Assembly: GCF_003063265.1 (NCBI RefSeq)
Contig: NZ_NERU01000008.1
Span: 62,001 to 126,000 of the forward strand
Length of the DNA stretch: 64,000 nt
DNA from: Limnohabitans sp. WS1
Lineage (GTDB): Bacteria > Pseudomonadota > Gammaproteobacteria > Burkholderiales > Burkholderiaceae_C
Direction of reading: 5' to 3'
Shown here: positions 44,955-54,115 of the stretch, one piece after another
How the letters are laid out: every line of letters begins with the position of its first letter
How positions within the stretch are numbered: position 1 is the stretch's first letter
The notes under the pieces: generated by a model
The model's database searches: none
The model's input: only the letters and a program-made list of their open reading frames with translations
Told to the model about the DNA's origin: nothing
Made by a program: the position numbers and the translations under genes

Positions 44955-45722
44955 TCAGGGTTTCTCGAGGGAAGTTGCCAAAAAGTTCAAAATGACAGAG
45001 GCTGCGCACATGCCGAATGTGGCCGTCACGCTGACCACGGAGCCATACCCATGGCAATTGAGAGAGCCATCGCCCTCAAGCAAACAGGAAGCATCAGGAG
45101 GCGCGACAGACTCTCGGCTAAATATCCCTTGAACACCCATCAACTTGCCGTCCCGTGCACCCCCATGATGCTTTCGCAAACGGTAGCGCAATTGTGCCAA
45201 CAGAGGGTCGTGCGTGATGCGGGACAAGTCTTGCACATCCACGAGGTGGGCCAATCGCTTACCACCTGCCGCCCCCACTGACACAAAACCGATTTTGTTT
45301 TGAAGAGCCCAGTGGGCCATGCTCACCTTGGCTCTGAGCTGATCGCAGGCATCGATCACCGCATCGGGCTGGGCGGGCAAAACACTTGGCCAATTTTCAG
45401 GCGTCACAAAATCATCAATGGCATCGACCTGGCATTCCGGGTGAATCAAGGCGATTCTTTCGCGCATCGCCTCGACCTTGGACTGTCCCGTGGTGTGCGT
45501 CAGGGCATGGATTTGGCGATTGATGTTGGATGGCGCGATGTGGTCCATGTCCAGGAGACTCAGACGTGCCACACCACTTCGGGCCAAAGCCTCGGCAGCC
45601 CAAGAACCCACACCACCAATGCCCACCACCACCACATGGGCTTGACGAATGCGCTGTGCGCCAGACAAACCATACAGGCGCTGTAAACCACCAAAACGCC
45701 GCTCTTCGTCCAGGGACATCAT
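44955..45722 (-). CDS. tcdA: tRNA threonylcarbamoyladenosine dehydratase (TcdA/CsdL)
   Basis: The 255-residue E1-like (ThiF-fold) enzyme has 'HVVVVGIGGVGSWAAEALAR' (nucleotide binding), 'DMDHIAPSNINRQIHALTH' and 'PDAVIDACDQLRAKV'. It cyclises t6A37 in tRNAs to ct6A. The ATG at 45722 overlaps the stop of the YeeE gene by 4 nt. The C-terminus 'GYGSVVSVTATFGMCAAS' is typical of TcdA. Confidence 0.93.
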   Translation of the reverse strand: MMSLDEERRFGGLQRLYGLSGAQRIRQAHVVVVGIGGVGSWAAEALARSGVARLSLLDMDHIAPSNINRQIHALTHTTGQSKVEAMRERIALIHPECQVDAIDDFVTPENWPSVLPAQPDAVIDACDQLRAKVSMAHWALQNKIGFVSVGAAGGKRLAHLVDVQDLSRITHDPLLAQLRYRLRKHHGGARDGKLMGVQGIFSRESVAPPDASCLLEGDGSLNCHGYGSVVSVTATFGMCAASVILNFLATSLEKP

Positions 45723-46837
45723 GCCAAGGCCTCTGCACGGCGCATTTGCCACTGAAAGGTCAGCCACGCACCCAAAACCATACCTGCCACAGCCAACATG
45801 CTGCCCCAACTCAGGGTCGACAAACCGGACAAACCTTGACCAAACGTGCACCCCATGGCCAAGACACCGCCCACCCCCATCAACACCCCGCCCAGCAAAT
45901 GTGACACCAGATCAGGCGTTTGTGTGAACCCCTCCCAGCGAAACGAGCCTTCATGACTTGCACTCAGGAAGGACCCGAGAATCAAGCCCGGCACCCAAAC
46001 CATGCCCAAAGTCAGACGTTTGCTCCCATCACTGAAGTACATCCAAGCGTCCCACCACAATGCCACAGGTGCTGTCATGCTGATGGCCTCCATGCGAGCA
46101 CTTGCCGTGGTCAAAAACACGGTGTCCAGGGTTTCCGGGTGTTCGGACACAAAACCCAAAACGCCACTGACCCACCAAGCAACCACAACACAGCTGCCAA
46201 CGGCCAGTCCAGGCCAGGCATCCCGCCATGAACGAAACGATGCATCCTTAAAGACCCACAGCAGCAGCAAAGCGCCGACAAAACCAGCTGAAACACCTGA
46301 AGCGGACGCCAGTGTCCAACCGGTCCAATGCGTGACCCACTGCCCCACAAAAGCCCCATGACTCAAAGGAAGACTGATGGGATCGAGCGCATGGACTCGC
46401 CATACCGCGGGCAAACCCCGCATGGTGGCCAATGCCGATACCCCCACAACCAAAAGAACCACCAAAGACTTTAAATTCCCGGCACCCAGTCGCGTCAAGG
46501 ACTTGCTGATGCAGCCCGATGCCAGCACCATGCCTGACCCAAACAGCAAGCCACCCAAGCCCAAGGAAACAAAACTCAATGATGTGTTGGCGTAGATGGT
46601 GTTTTGCGGCGAGATCAAGCCCAAGCCAGCCATCGCTCCAAAACCCAGGATGGCCACGGCCACAGTCAATACCCATTGGCGCAAGCGGGTGGCGCTGCCC
46701 ATCAGAAAAATGTCACTGAGGGCACCCATGGTACAAAAATGGCTGCGGTGCAAAACACCACCTGCCAACACGGCCAGAAAAAAGGAAAGACCCAAAACCC
46801 AATGGCTTTGGGTCTGAACGTCAGCCAATGTGATCAC
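45719..46837 (-). CDS. YeeE/YedE family transporter (thiosulfate/sulfur transport)
   Basis: The 372-residue membrane protein has about nine helices and conserved YeeE/YedE cysteine motifs: 'LHRSHFCTMGALSD', 'LASGCISKSL' and 'GVLAMGCTFGQGLSG'. In this family cysteines relay thiosulfate across the membrane (shown for TsuA). The GTG at 46837 is the best start but the ribosome-binding site is weak. Coupling to tcdA by a 4-nt overlap is seen, though the functions have no obvious link. Confidence 0.85.
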   Translation of the reverse strand: MITLADVQTQSHWVLGLSFFLAVLAGGVLHRSHFCTMGALSDIFLMGSATRLRQWVLTVAVAILGFGAMAGLGLISPQNTIYANTSLSFVSLGLGGLLFGSGMVLASGCISKSLTRLGAGNLKSLVVLLVVGVSALATMRGLPAVWRVHALDPISLPLSHGAFVGQWVTHWTGWTLASASGVSAGFVGALLLLWVFKDASFRSWRDAWPGLAVGSCVVVAWWVSGVLGFVSEHPETLDTVFLTTASARMEAISMTAPVALWWDAWMYFSDGSKRLTLGMVWVPGLILGSFLSASHEGSFRWEGFTQTPDLVSHLLGGVLMGVGGVLAMGCTFGQGLSGLSTLSWGSMLAVAGMVLGAWLTFQWQMRRAEALA

Positions 46838-46849
46838 TTTGGTCGAACC

Positions 46850-47653
46850 TTAACGCAGGCGAGACAAGCGATCACGGGCCGTCGCAGCTGTTTCGGACTC
46901 AGGATAAGACTTGACCAAGTCGGTCAGAGTGACGCGTGCTGCTTTGAGGTCTTTCAGTTCAATTTGCACGTTCGAAATCGCCAGCATGGACTCTGCTGCT
47001 CGGGGATGGTTGGGCGCAAGCGTCAGCATTTTTTGGAAATTCGCCATCGACTCTTTGTAAGATTTGGTGGCGTATTGGGCGTTGCCCAACCAAAAAAGGG
47101 CCGAGGGCAGATAAACACTGTTGTGATGACGCGTCACAAAAGTCGTCAAGGCCACTTGCGCTGCCAAGAAATCACCTTGCCGAAAAACATCCATGGCTTG
47201 TTCAAAATCACGTTTTTCAGCGGGCTCCACCAAGTGCTCGCGGCCATCCACCGTGACTTTGACGGGCTCAAAACGCTTCAAACGGTCATCCACGGACAAA
47301 AGAACATCTTTTTGTCGCAATTGCAATTCGGTCAGGTCACGCGCGAGGCGTTCTTGCTGGCCCAGGCTTTTGGCAAGATCAGCCTTCAGCGCATCAATTT
47401 GAGTTTGCAAATCCAACAAAGAGCGCCGCAGCTGAGCATTCAGCTGGGCTTGAGACTGGTTGCTTTCCTCGACCAAGGCTTTTTGGGCGGTCTGGGATTG
47501 CTCCAATTTTTGACGAAGGTCCAATATGGCTCGCCTGGCCTCATCATCACCGAACAAGGCGGCATTGGCGGAGCCTCCCGCCCCTAACAAAGCCAGAGTC
47601 AGGGCGAGGCCGGCCGAAGCCGACCGTGTGTTAAAAATTGGCATAACGGTCAT
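46850..47653 (-). CDS. cpoB: Cell division coordinator CpoB (YbgF)
   Basis: The 267-residue periplasmic protein has a signal peptide (cut after 'GSANA'), an N-terminal coiled coil (about 30-130) and C-terminal tetratricopeptide repeats ('DVFRQGDFLAAQVALTTFV', 'ALFWLGNAQYATKSYKESMA', 'MLAISNVQIELKDLKAARV'). CpoB ties Tol-Pal to cell-wall synthesis at division. Its ATG overlaps the pal stop (TGATG). Confidence 0.93.
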   Translation of the reverse strand: MTVMPIFNTRSASAGLALTLALLGAGGSANAALFGDDEARRAILDLRQKLEQSQTAQKALVEESNQSQAQLNAQLRRSLLDLQTQIDALKADLAKSLGQQERLARDLTELQLRQKDVLLSVDDRLKRFEPVKVTVDGREHLVEPAEKRDFEQAMDVFRQGDFLAAQVALTTFVTRHHNSVYLPSALFWLGNAQYATKSYKESMANFQKMLTLAPNHPRAAESMLAISNVQIELKDLKAARVTLTDLVKSYPESETAATARDRLSRLR

Positions 47654-48186
47654 CAATAACGTATTTCAACGCGGCGGTTTTTGGCCAGATCCGTTTCGGC
47701 ACTGCCTTGGGCTGCAGGCTTTTCCTTGCCGTAGCTGACCGCCTCGAGCTGCGCGTCAGACACACCGAGCAAAGTCAAAGCTTGGCGAACAGCTTCCGCA
47801 CGCTTTTGACCCAAGGCCAAGTTGTATTCGCGGCCACCGCGCTCGTCGGTGTGGCCTTCCAAATTGGCTTTGCGTTGTTTGTTGGCTTGCAGGAAACGGG
47901 CGTGATTTTCAATGACTGGCCGGGCATCTGCACGAACCACAAAGCTGTCGTAGTCAAAGAACACCACATGTTCAACGCCTACAGGACCGATGCCGTTGCT
48001 CGATTTTTCGCTGATCACGTTGGAGACGCTGGTTTGTGCAGCGCTGCCAATGGGTTGAGCTTGAACATTGGCACCGGCGGACGTGGCCGAGCGGTCCTCA
48101 ACAGGCACCTCGTCAAGCTTGACCCCCGAAGCACAACCGGCCAAAAGAGCCGAAAAAAACAGAGCTGTCAGAATTTTTGTACGCAT
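47653..48186 (-). CDS. pal: Peptidoglycan-associated lipoprotein Pal
   Basis: The 177-residue lipoprotein has lipobox LLAGC and an OmpA-like peptidoglycan-binding domain with 'VFFDYDSFVV', 'NLEGHTDERGGREYNLALGQ' and 'SYGKEKPAAQGS'. It links outer membrane to wall and binds TolB. It follows tolB by 30 bp. Confidence 0.96.
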   Translation of the reverse strand: MRTKILTALFFSALLAGCASGVKLDEVPVEDRSATSAGANVQAQPIGSAAQTSVSNVISEKSSNGIGPVGVEHVVFFDYDSFVVRADARPVIENHARFLQANKQRKANLEGHTDERGGREYNLALGQKRAEAVRQALTLLGVSDAQLEAVSYGKEKPAAQGSAETDLAKNRRVEIRY

Positions 48187-48216
48187 ATCTCACCTTTTGA
48201 AAAACAAATGACATGA

Positions 48217-49506
48217 TTATTTTCTCATGGGTCCCCAATGAGGTTCCCGTAGATCCCCGGCTTGACCGGCCAAACGGGCGCGGATACGACCATCCAATGT
48301 GGTCGTCATCAAGGCTTCTTGCCCGCGTTGGACCGTGGCATACATGATCATTCGACTGTTGGGCGCAAAACTGGGGCGCTCGTCAGCAGACGTATCGGTC
48401 AAGGCGATGACTTGGCCCGAATTGACGTCCATCAACTGCAATGAAAAGCCCGCACCCGTGCGAGAAACATATGCCAGCCAGCGCCCATCCGGGCTGATGG
48501 TGGGCGAGATGTTGTAATTGCCCGAAAAAGTCACACGCTCAGCGGGACCACCTTGAGCGGGCATGCGGTAAATTTGAGGGCTGCCTCCTCGATCACTGAC
48601 GAAGTAAAGCGCTGTGCCATCGGGTGAAAAAGCAGGCTCTGTGTTGATGTTGCCCTGGGTCAAGCGTCTTGGTTCGCCACCTGCCAAGTCGATGCGATAA
48701 AGCTGAGACCCGCCATCACGGCTGAGCGTTGCAACCAGTGACCGTCCATCGGGTGCCCATGCCGGCGCACTGTTCGAGCCTTTGAAATTGGCCACCACCC
48801 GACGCTGGCCACTGGCCAGTTCGTGCACGTAAATCACGGGTTTGCGCGACTCAAAAGAAACATAGGCCAATTGCTGACCATTGGGGGACCATGAGGGCGA
48901 AATGATGGGCTCAGGGCTGCTGAGTGCCGACTTGGCACCCTCGCCATCAGAGTCTGCAATCCATAGGCTGTAGCGACCGGCTGCCTTGGTCACGTAGCTG
49001 ATTCGGGTTGCAAAAACACCCGGTGTCCCGGTCAATTGCTGGTAAACCCAGTCGGACAAACGGTGGGCCGACAAACGCAAATCACCCAGCACCACCGTGT
49101 CACGAAAATCCGCTTTTTCTTGGCCTTTGACGGCATCCCAAAGTCGGGCGCGAATGTCAAAACGCCCGTCTGCCAAACGTGTGACCGAGCCGGCCACGAG
49201 GGCTTCAACCGATTGAGAACGCAGCGAAGACCAGTCGGGTCGGCTCATTTCATCAAGCGAAATGCCCGCTGCATTCAAAGCCTTGAACAAGCCACTGCGC
49301 TCCAGGTCGGATTGCACAATGATGGCGATTTTTTGCGGCACGGAGGCTTCGCCTTTGAAAGGCGCAATGAGCACGGGCAACTGGGTCATGCCCACACCGG
49401 AAACCTCTACGCGAAATTGTCCCCAGGCAGGCACGCTCAATCCCAGTAAAACAATGACCCTGAACAACTGGGCGATCCACAGCGGGGATTTGGAAAACAA
49501 AGTCAT
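48217..49506 (-). CDS. tolB: Tol-Pal system protein TolB
   Basis: The 429-residue periplasmic protein has a signal peptide (cut near 'PAWG'), an N-terminal TolB domain and a six-bladed beta-propeller seen as repeated 'SPDG' blade signatures ('PSWSPNGQQLAYVS', 'PAWAPDGRSLVATL', 'PAFSPDGTALYFVS', 'PTISPDGRWLAYVS'). It cycles between Pal and TolA. tolQ, tolR and tolA are absent upstream: the next gene is divergent msbA. Confidence 0.95.
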   Translation of the reverse strand: MTLFSKSPLWIAQLFRVIVLLGLSVPAWGQFRVEVSGVGMTQLPVLIAPFKGEASVPQKIAIIVQSDLERSGLFKALNAAGISLDEMSRPDWSSLRSQSVEALVAGSVTRLADGRFDIRARLWDAVKGQEKADFRDTVVLGDLRLSAHRLSDWVYQQLTGTPGVFATRISYVTKAAGRYSLWIADSDGEGAKSALSSPEPIISPSWSPNGQQLAYVSFESRKPVIYVHELASGQRRVVANFKGSNSAPAWAPDGRSLVATLSRDGGSQLYRIDLAGGEPRRLTQGNINTEPAFSPDGTALYFVSDRGGSPQIYRMPAQGGPAERVTFSGNYNISPTISPDGRWLAYVSRTGAGFSLQLMDVNSGQVIALTDTSADERPSFAPNSRMIMYATVQRGQEALMTTTLDGRIRARLAGQAGDLREPHWGPMRK

Positions 49507-49647
49507 AGACCTCTCTGCGCTCAAGTGCCAATGAAACTGCGATCGTACACCGACACGAGGGCCTTTTGCTTTGCTTTGCCCTTGTCCTTGCATCAAAACG
49601 AAGCTACTGCACAGGCACTGAAGGGGGCTGCTTACAATCCACAACAC

Positions 49648-51435
49648 ATGTCCGACCATCCACACTCACCTGCGCCCGAGCCGCAACAGCCGGGCATACG
49701 CCACAGACTGCTGCGCTTGTCCCCTTACTTTGCCAAACAACGGGGCGTTTGGCTTTTGGCCATTGGCGCGACCTTGGTCGCAGCACTGACCGAGCCTCTG
49801 ATTCCTGCCCTGTTTCAACCTCTGCTAGACAGTGGGTTTGCTCAGAACAAGTTGCCTTTGTGGTCCATTCCTGTCGTGGTCATTGGCCTGTTCACTTTGC
49901 GCGGTCTGGCCCATTTTTTAGCCCAATACGCTTTAGCCCGAGTGACCAACGATGGCATGGAAAAATTGCGCAGTGATCTTTTTGGCAAATTGGTTCACGC
50001 CGACATGTCCTTGTTCAGCCGCCAGTCGGCCAGTGCCTTGTCCAACACAGTGGTTTATGAGGTTCAAACAGGCGCTTCACAACTCATTTCTGCCTTGATT
50101 GGTTTGTCACGCGACGGCTTTACCTTGTTGGCCTTGGTAGGCTACCTGATGTGGCTCAACTGGAAACTCACCTTGGTGGTGTTCACTGTGGCACCTGGCT
50201 TGAGCTGGATCATGAAAGTCCTGTCGCGACGCCTCTATCGGCTGACCAAAGAAAGTCAACAAGCGACCGATGACTTGGCTTATGTCGTGGAAGAAAATGT
50301 ATTGGCCCACCGCATGGTCCGTTTGCACGGCGCACAAAGCCAGCAAATGACACGCTTCAACTCTTTGGGTCAGCGTTTGCGGCACTTGGCACTCAAATCA
50401 ACCATTGCTTCAGCCGCCATGACGCCCATGACCCAAATCATGGCGGCAATCGCCTTATCGCTGGTGTTGATGATCGCCTTGATGCAAAGCCGGGATGCCG
50501 CCTCCGGGGCCACCGTGGGCGGCTTTGTCGCCTTCATCACCGCCATGCTCATGTTGATAGCGCCCATCAAACGCCTGGCCGATGTGGCCAATCCCATCAC
50601 CCGAGGTTTGGCTGCGCTTGAAAGAGGCTTGGCCCTGATGCACGATTCGCCTCATGAATCGCAAGGACAGCACCAAGTTGCGCGGGTCAGTGGTGCCATT
50701 GAATGGCAAGGGGTGAGCGTACAGTTCAACCCGGACAGCGCCCCAGCCTTGTCGCACATCGATTTGAGTGTCAAACCTGGCGAAACGGTCGCCTTGGTTG
50801 GCACCTCGGGCGCGGGTAAAACCACCTTGATTCAACTGCTGCCACGTTTTCTGAATCCCACCAGCGGGCAAATACTGCTCGATGGTGTGCCGTTGGGCCA
50901 ATGGCAACTGGACAGCTTGCGTGCCCAGCTGGCCATGGTCAGCCAAGACGTGGTCATGCTCAATGACACCTTGGCGGCCAATGTGAGCCTCGGCCACGAC
51001 ACGGACCGCGACAAAGTTCAACAATGTCTGCAGGCGGCCAATTTGTGGGCTCATGTGCAAACCCTGCCCCAAGGCATGGACACCCTGTTGGGGCACAACG
51101 CCAACCAGCTTTCAGGTGGACAGCGCCAACGTCTGGCCATCGCCCGAGCCTTGTACAAAGACGCGCCGATCCTGATTTTGGATGAGGCCACTTCAGCGCT
51201 GGACAACGAGTCCGAACGCCTGGTTCAAGACGCCTTGCAAAAACTCATGGAAAACCGCACCACCTTGATCGTGGCCCACCGTCTGTCCACCATTGAGCAC
51301 GCAGACCGCGTGGTGGTCATGGAGCGCGGCAGCATTGTCGAGCAAGGCGTGCCTGCTGAATTGTTGGCGCGGGGGGGGGCTTATGCGCGGTTGCACCATC
51401 GTGGGGAATGGGCCAGCGAAGAACCCTCTGCATGA
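49648..51435 (+). CDS. msbA: Lipid A export ABC transporter MsbA
   Basis: The 595-residue half-transporter has six membrane helices in the first 320 residues ('GVWLLAIGATLVAALTEPLI' is the first), then an ATPase domain with Walker A 'GTSGAGKTTL', signature 'LSGGQRQRL' and Walker B 'ILILDEATSALD'. It flips lipid A-core across the inner membrane. The ATG at 49648 begins 'MSDHPHSPAPEPQQPG', more natural than upstream in-frame starts that overlap the tolB promoter region. It is divergent from tolB with a 141-bp gap. Confidence 0.92.
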   Translation: MSDHPHSPAPEPQQPGIRHRLLRLSPYFAKQRGVWLLAIGATLVAALTEPLIPALFQPLLDSGFAQNKLPLWSIPVVVIGLFTLRGLAHFLAQYALARVTNDGMEKLRSDLFGKLVHADMSLFSRQSASALSNTVVYEVQTGASQLISALIGLSRDGFTLLALVGYLMWLNWKLTLVVFTVAPGLSWIMKVLSRRLYRLTKESQQATDDLAYVVEENVLAHRMVRLHGAQSQQMTRFNSLGQRLRHLALKSTIASAAMTPMTQIMAAIALSLVLMIALMQSRDAASGATVGGFVAFITAMLMLIAPIKRLADVANPITRGLAALERGLALMHDSPHESQGQHQVARVSGAIEWQGVSVQFNPDSAPALSHIDLSVKPGETVALVGTSGAGKTTLIQLLPRFLNPTSGQILLDGVPLGQWQLDSLRAQLAMVSQDVVMLNDTLAANVSLGHDTDRDKVQQCLQAANLWAHVQTLPQGMDTLLGHNANQLSGGQRQRLAIARALYKDAPILILDEATSALDNESERLVQDALQKLMENRTTLIVAHRLSTIEHADRVVVMERGSIVEQGVPAELLARGGAYARLHHRGEWASEEPSA

Positions 51436-51552
51436 TGCGGGTTCGTTTGACGGCTTTTGGAATTCAGACCGAGCCAAGAGGCATTGCAGGATGTCCAATC
51501 CAGGCCAACAGTCACAACCATCATCGGTCACCGATACCCCCTGCATCGGGTT

Positions 51553-53025
51553 TCAAAGCAAGACGATGTCGTATTGCTCTGGCCCCATGGAAGACTCGAC
51601 CTGCAGTGAGATCGGTTTGGCAATGAAGTCGGACAAACCTGCCAAATGTTGACTTTCATCGTCCAAGAGCAAATCGATCACGGCCGCAGTGGCCACGATG
51701 CGAAATTCACGCGGGTTGAACTGACGTGCTTCACGCAATATCTCTCGCAAAATGTCATACACCACGGAGCGGGGCGTCTTGACAATGCCTTTGCCCTGAC
51801 AGCTCGGGCAAGGCTCACACAGCATGTGGGCCAAAGACTCTCGCGTTCGCTTGCGCGTCATCTCGAGCAAGCCCAAGGATGAAAAACCACCCGCCATGGT
51901 CTTGACCCGGTCTCTGGCCAATTGTTTGCGAAATTCAGCCAACACGGCATCTTGGTGCTCGGTTCGGGCCATGTCGATGAAGTCGGCAATGATGATCCCG
52001 CCCAGATTGCGCAGCCGCAGCTGCCTGGCAATGGCTTGCGCCGCCTCCAGATTGGTCTTGAAGATGGTGTCCTCAAAGTTTCGTGCCCCCACGTACCCGC
52101 CCGTGTTCACATCCACCGTGGTCAGGGCCTCGGTCTGGTCAATGATGAGGTAGCCGCCCGACTTGAGCTCGACCCGTCGCCCCAGGGCTTTGGCAATTTC
52201 CTCGTCGATGGCATACAGGTCAAAAATCGGACGCTCGCCCTTGTAGTGTTGCAAACGCTCGGCGGCTTTGGGCATGAACTCATGACCAAAGGCCTGCAAC
52301 AAAGAAAACTGTTCTTTCGAGTCGATCCGGATGCTCTGGGTCGCATCACCCACCAAATCGCGCAGCACACGTTGCAGCAAAGTCAAATCCTGGTGCAACA
52401 AAGAAGTCGGCGGCAAGCGCAGTGAAGCCTCTTTGATCCGCGCCCACGTCTTGCGCAGGTAAGCGATGTCATCTTGCAGCTCCTCGTCGCTGGAGTCCTC
52501 TGCATTGGTGCGCAAAATGAAGCCGCCACCGGCCGGTCCGGCCAAGGCTTGCACGCGTTTGCGCAAAGCATCGCGCTGCTCAGAGGGAATTTTTTGCGAC
52601 ACGCCAATGTGATCGTCTTGCGGCAAAAAGACCAAATGGCGGCCCGCGATGCTGATTTGCGTCGACAGGCGGGCCCCCTTGGTGCCCATCGGGTCCTTGA
52701 TGACCTGCACCATGATGGCGCGGCCCTCAAACACCTGCTTTTCGATCGGCACCAGTGGCTGGCCCGTGCGGGCCGATGCGGCCTCGCCTTCGGCGTGCTT
52801 TTGCCACACATCGGCCACATGCAAAAAAGCCGCTTTGTCCAGACCAATGTCAATAAAGGCCGATTGCATGCCGGGCAAGACACGGGCCACCTTGCCCAAA
52901 TAGACATTGCCCACCAAACCGCGCTCGAGCGTGCGCTCAACGTGCAGCTCTTGCACTGAGCCAAACTCCACCACCGCCACCCGTGTTTCCTGGGGTGACC
53001 AATTGACCAAAATATCTTGTTGCAT
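51553..53025 (-). CDS. rng: Ribonuclease G
   Basis: The 490-residue endonuclease of the RNase E/G family has an S1 domain near residues 36-110 ('GNVYLGKVARVLPGMQSAFI'), the catalytic Asp residues in 'TTVDVNTGGYVG' and 'IIIADFIDMARTEH', and the zinc-link 'CEPCPSCQGKG'. It matures 16S rRNA 5' ends and degrades mRNAs. The ATG at 53025 gives the family-typical 'MQQDILVNWSPQETRVAVVE'. It follows maf on the same strand, the usual order. Confidence 0.96.
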   Translation of the reverse strand: MQQDILVNWSPQETRVAVVEFGSVQELHVERTLERGLVGNVYLGKVARVLPGMQSAFIDIGLDKAAFLHVADVWQKHAEGEAASARTGQPLVPIEKQVFEGRAIMVQVIKDPMGTKGARLSTQISIAGRHLVFLPQDDHIGVSQKIPSEQRDALRKRVQALAGPAGGGFILRTNAEDSSDEELQDDIAYLRKTWARIKEASLRLPPTSLLHQDLTLLQRVLRDLVGDATQSIRIDSKEQFSLLQAFGHEFMPKAAERLQHYKGERPIFDLYAIDEEIAKALGRRVELKSGGYLIIDQTEALTTVDVNTGGYVGARNFEDTIFKTNLEAAQAIARQLRLRNLGGIIIADFIDMARTEHQDAVLAEFRKQLARDRVKTMAGGFSSLGLLEMTRKRTRESLAHMLCEPCPSCQGKGIVKTPRSVVYDILREILREARQFNPREFRIVATAAVIDLLLDDESQHLAGLSDFIAKPISLQVESSMGPEQYDIVLL

Positions 53026-53117
53026 GGTGGAAATTAGATGGGAACAGTTGAAATCAAGGACATCCGTGAAACAGCGCACAACAGCACTTCGTCACAGGGC
53101 AACCGGTCATGAGTGCC

Positions 53118-53720
53118 TTAACAGCGCACACCCAGCGAGCGCAGCAAGGCGGCGGTCTCGAAAAGCGGCAAACCCATGATGCCTGAATAACTGCCCCGGA
53201 TCTGCTCAATATGGGCAGCGGCCCTGCCTTGTACCCCGTAAGCCCCGGCTTTGCCCATGGGCTCGCCTGTCGCGACGTAGGCACGGATTTGCGCAGTGGT
53301 CATGGGCGCAAAGCGCACCCACGATTGGGACACCGTAGCCACCCGTTTGTGCCCTTTTTGTGCGGCAACGGCTGTCAAGACGCGATGGGTCTGGCCAGAG
53401 AGCATTTTCAGGATGCGCAGGGCATCGGCCTCATTCGCCGGTTTGCCCAAAATATCCCGCCCCAGGCACACGGTGGTGTCGGCGCAGAGCACGGGCGCAA
53501 GAGGCAGGCCCTGGCGCTTCATGCGCTGCACGGCGGCGTCGAGTTTGAGCCCGGTGACACGCGCCACATACCGTGCAGGCGCTTCCGCGCCGCGCACGTC
53601 TTCCAAAGACTCGGCGTCTTCATCGGGCCCGGCCAAAAGCAGCTGGTGGGCCACCCCAATTTGGTCGAGCAGCTGACTGCGCCGGGGGCTTTGGGAGGCG
53701 AGGTAGATGAAGTCGCTCAT
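53118..53720 (-). CDS. maf: Maf family nucleoside triphosphate pyrophosphatase (YhdE-like)
   Basis: The 200-residue protein has 'LASQSPRRSQLLDQIG' (the Maf triphosphate-binding start), 'CADTTVCLGRDILGKP' (catalytic Asp) and 'KAGAYGVQGRAAAHI'. Family members hydrolyse dTTP/UTP or modified nucleotides to prevent misincorporation. It lies directly between rng and the small accessory island. Confidence 0.93.
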   Translation of the reverse strand: MSDFIYLASQSPRRSQLLDQIGVAHQLLLAGPDEDAESLEDVRGAEAPARYVARVTGLKLDAAVQRMKRQGLPLAPVLCADTTVCLGRDILGKPANEADALRILKMLSGQTHRVLTAVAAQKGHKRVATVSQSWVRFAPMTTAQIRAYVATGEPMGKAGAYGVQGRAAAHIEQIRGSYSGIMGLPLFETAALLRSLGVRC

Positions 53721-53904
53721 TCGCGGTGATTTTTGTAAAAATTTTTGATTCCAGCCAAGTCATTACATACTGGGTCTGCAGCAATAGAAGTCACTGACAT
53801 AAATGGTTGGTGCTCCGAGCACGTAAGCGCTGATTTAATCATCAGCGGTCAACATGGATCAATGATCGCACACTGGCCATGACTTGCTCACGCTCACCGT
53901 TTGA

Positions 53905-54087
53905 TCAATCGTTCGTATCCTTCTTTCCATCAACCTGATCTTCAAGCAATCGGTTGAGCCATCTAGAGCCGCCGTTCTCAAAGAACTGATCGCGGATTTG
54001 CTCTGTCTTGGGCCGCCAAGATAGGGGCTTGGGGCGCTCTGGTGCAACAGGTCTGCCGCGGGGGCGTTTTGTTTTGGCTTGAGTCAT
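53905..54087 (-). CDS. Small basic protein with AT-hook-like N-terminus
   Basis: The 60-residue protein starts 'MTQAKTKRPRGRPVAPERPK' (an 'RGRP' AT-hook-like core) and then has 'FFENGGSRWLNRLLED', a short helix pattern found in many small basic bacterial proteins. It could bind DNA. It is 28 bp downstream of the GIY-YIG gene on the same strand and may be its third partner. Confidence 0.6.
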   Translation of the reverse strand: MTQAKTKRPRGRPVAPERPKPLSWRPKTEQIRDQFFENGGSRWLNRLLEDQVDGKKDTND

Positions 54088-54115
54088 AGGGTGTTCACGT
54101 TCCTAATGATTCGAT

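Noticed and set aside
53859..54047. Alternative small frame overlapping the AT-hook-like protein
   Set aside because: The frame at 53905-54087 starts with ATG and encodes a recognisable 'RGRP...NGGSRWL' pattern; the other has no such features.
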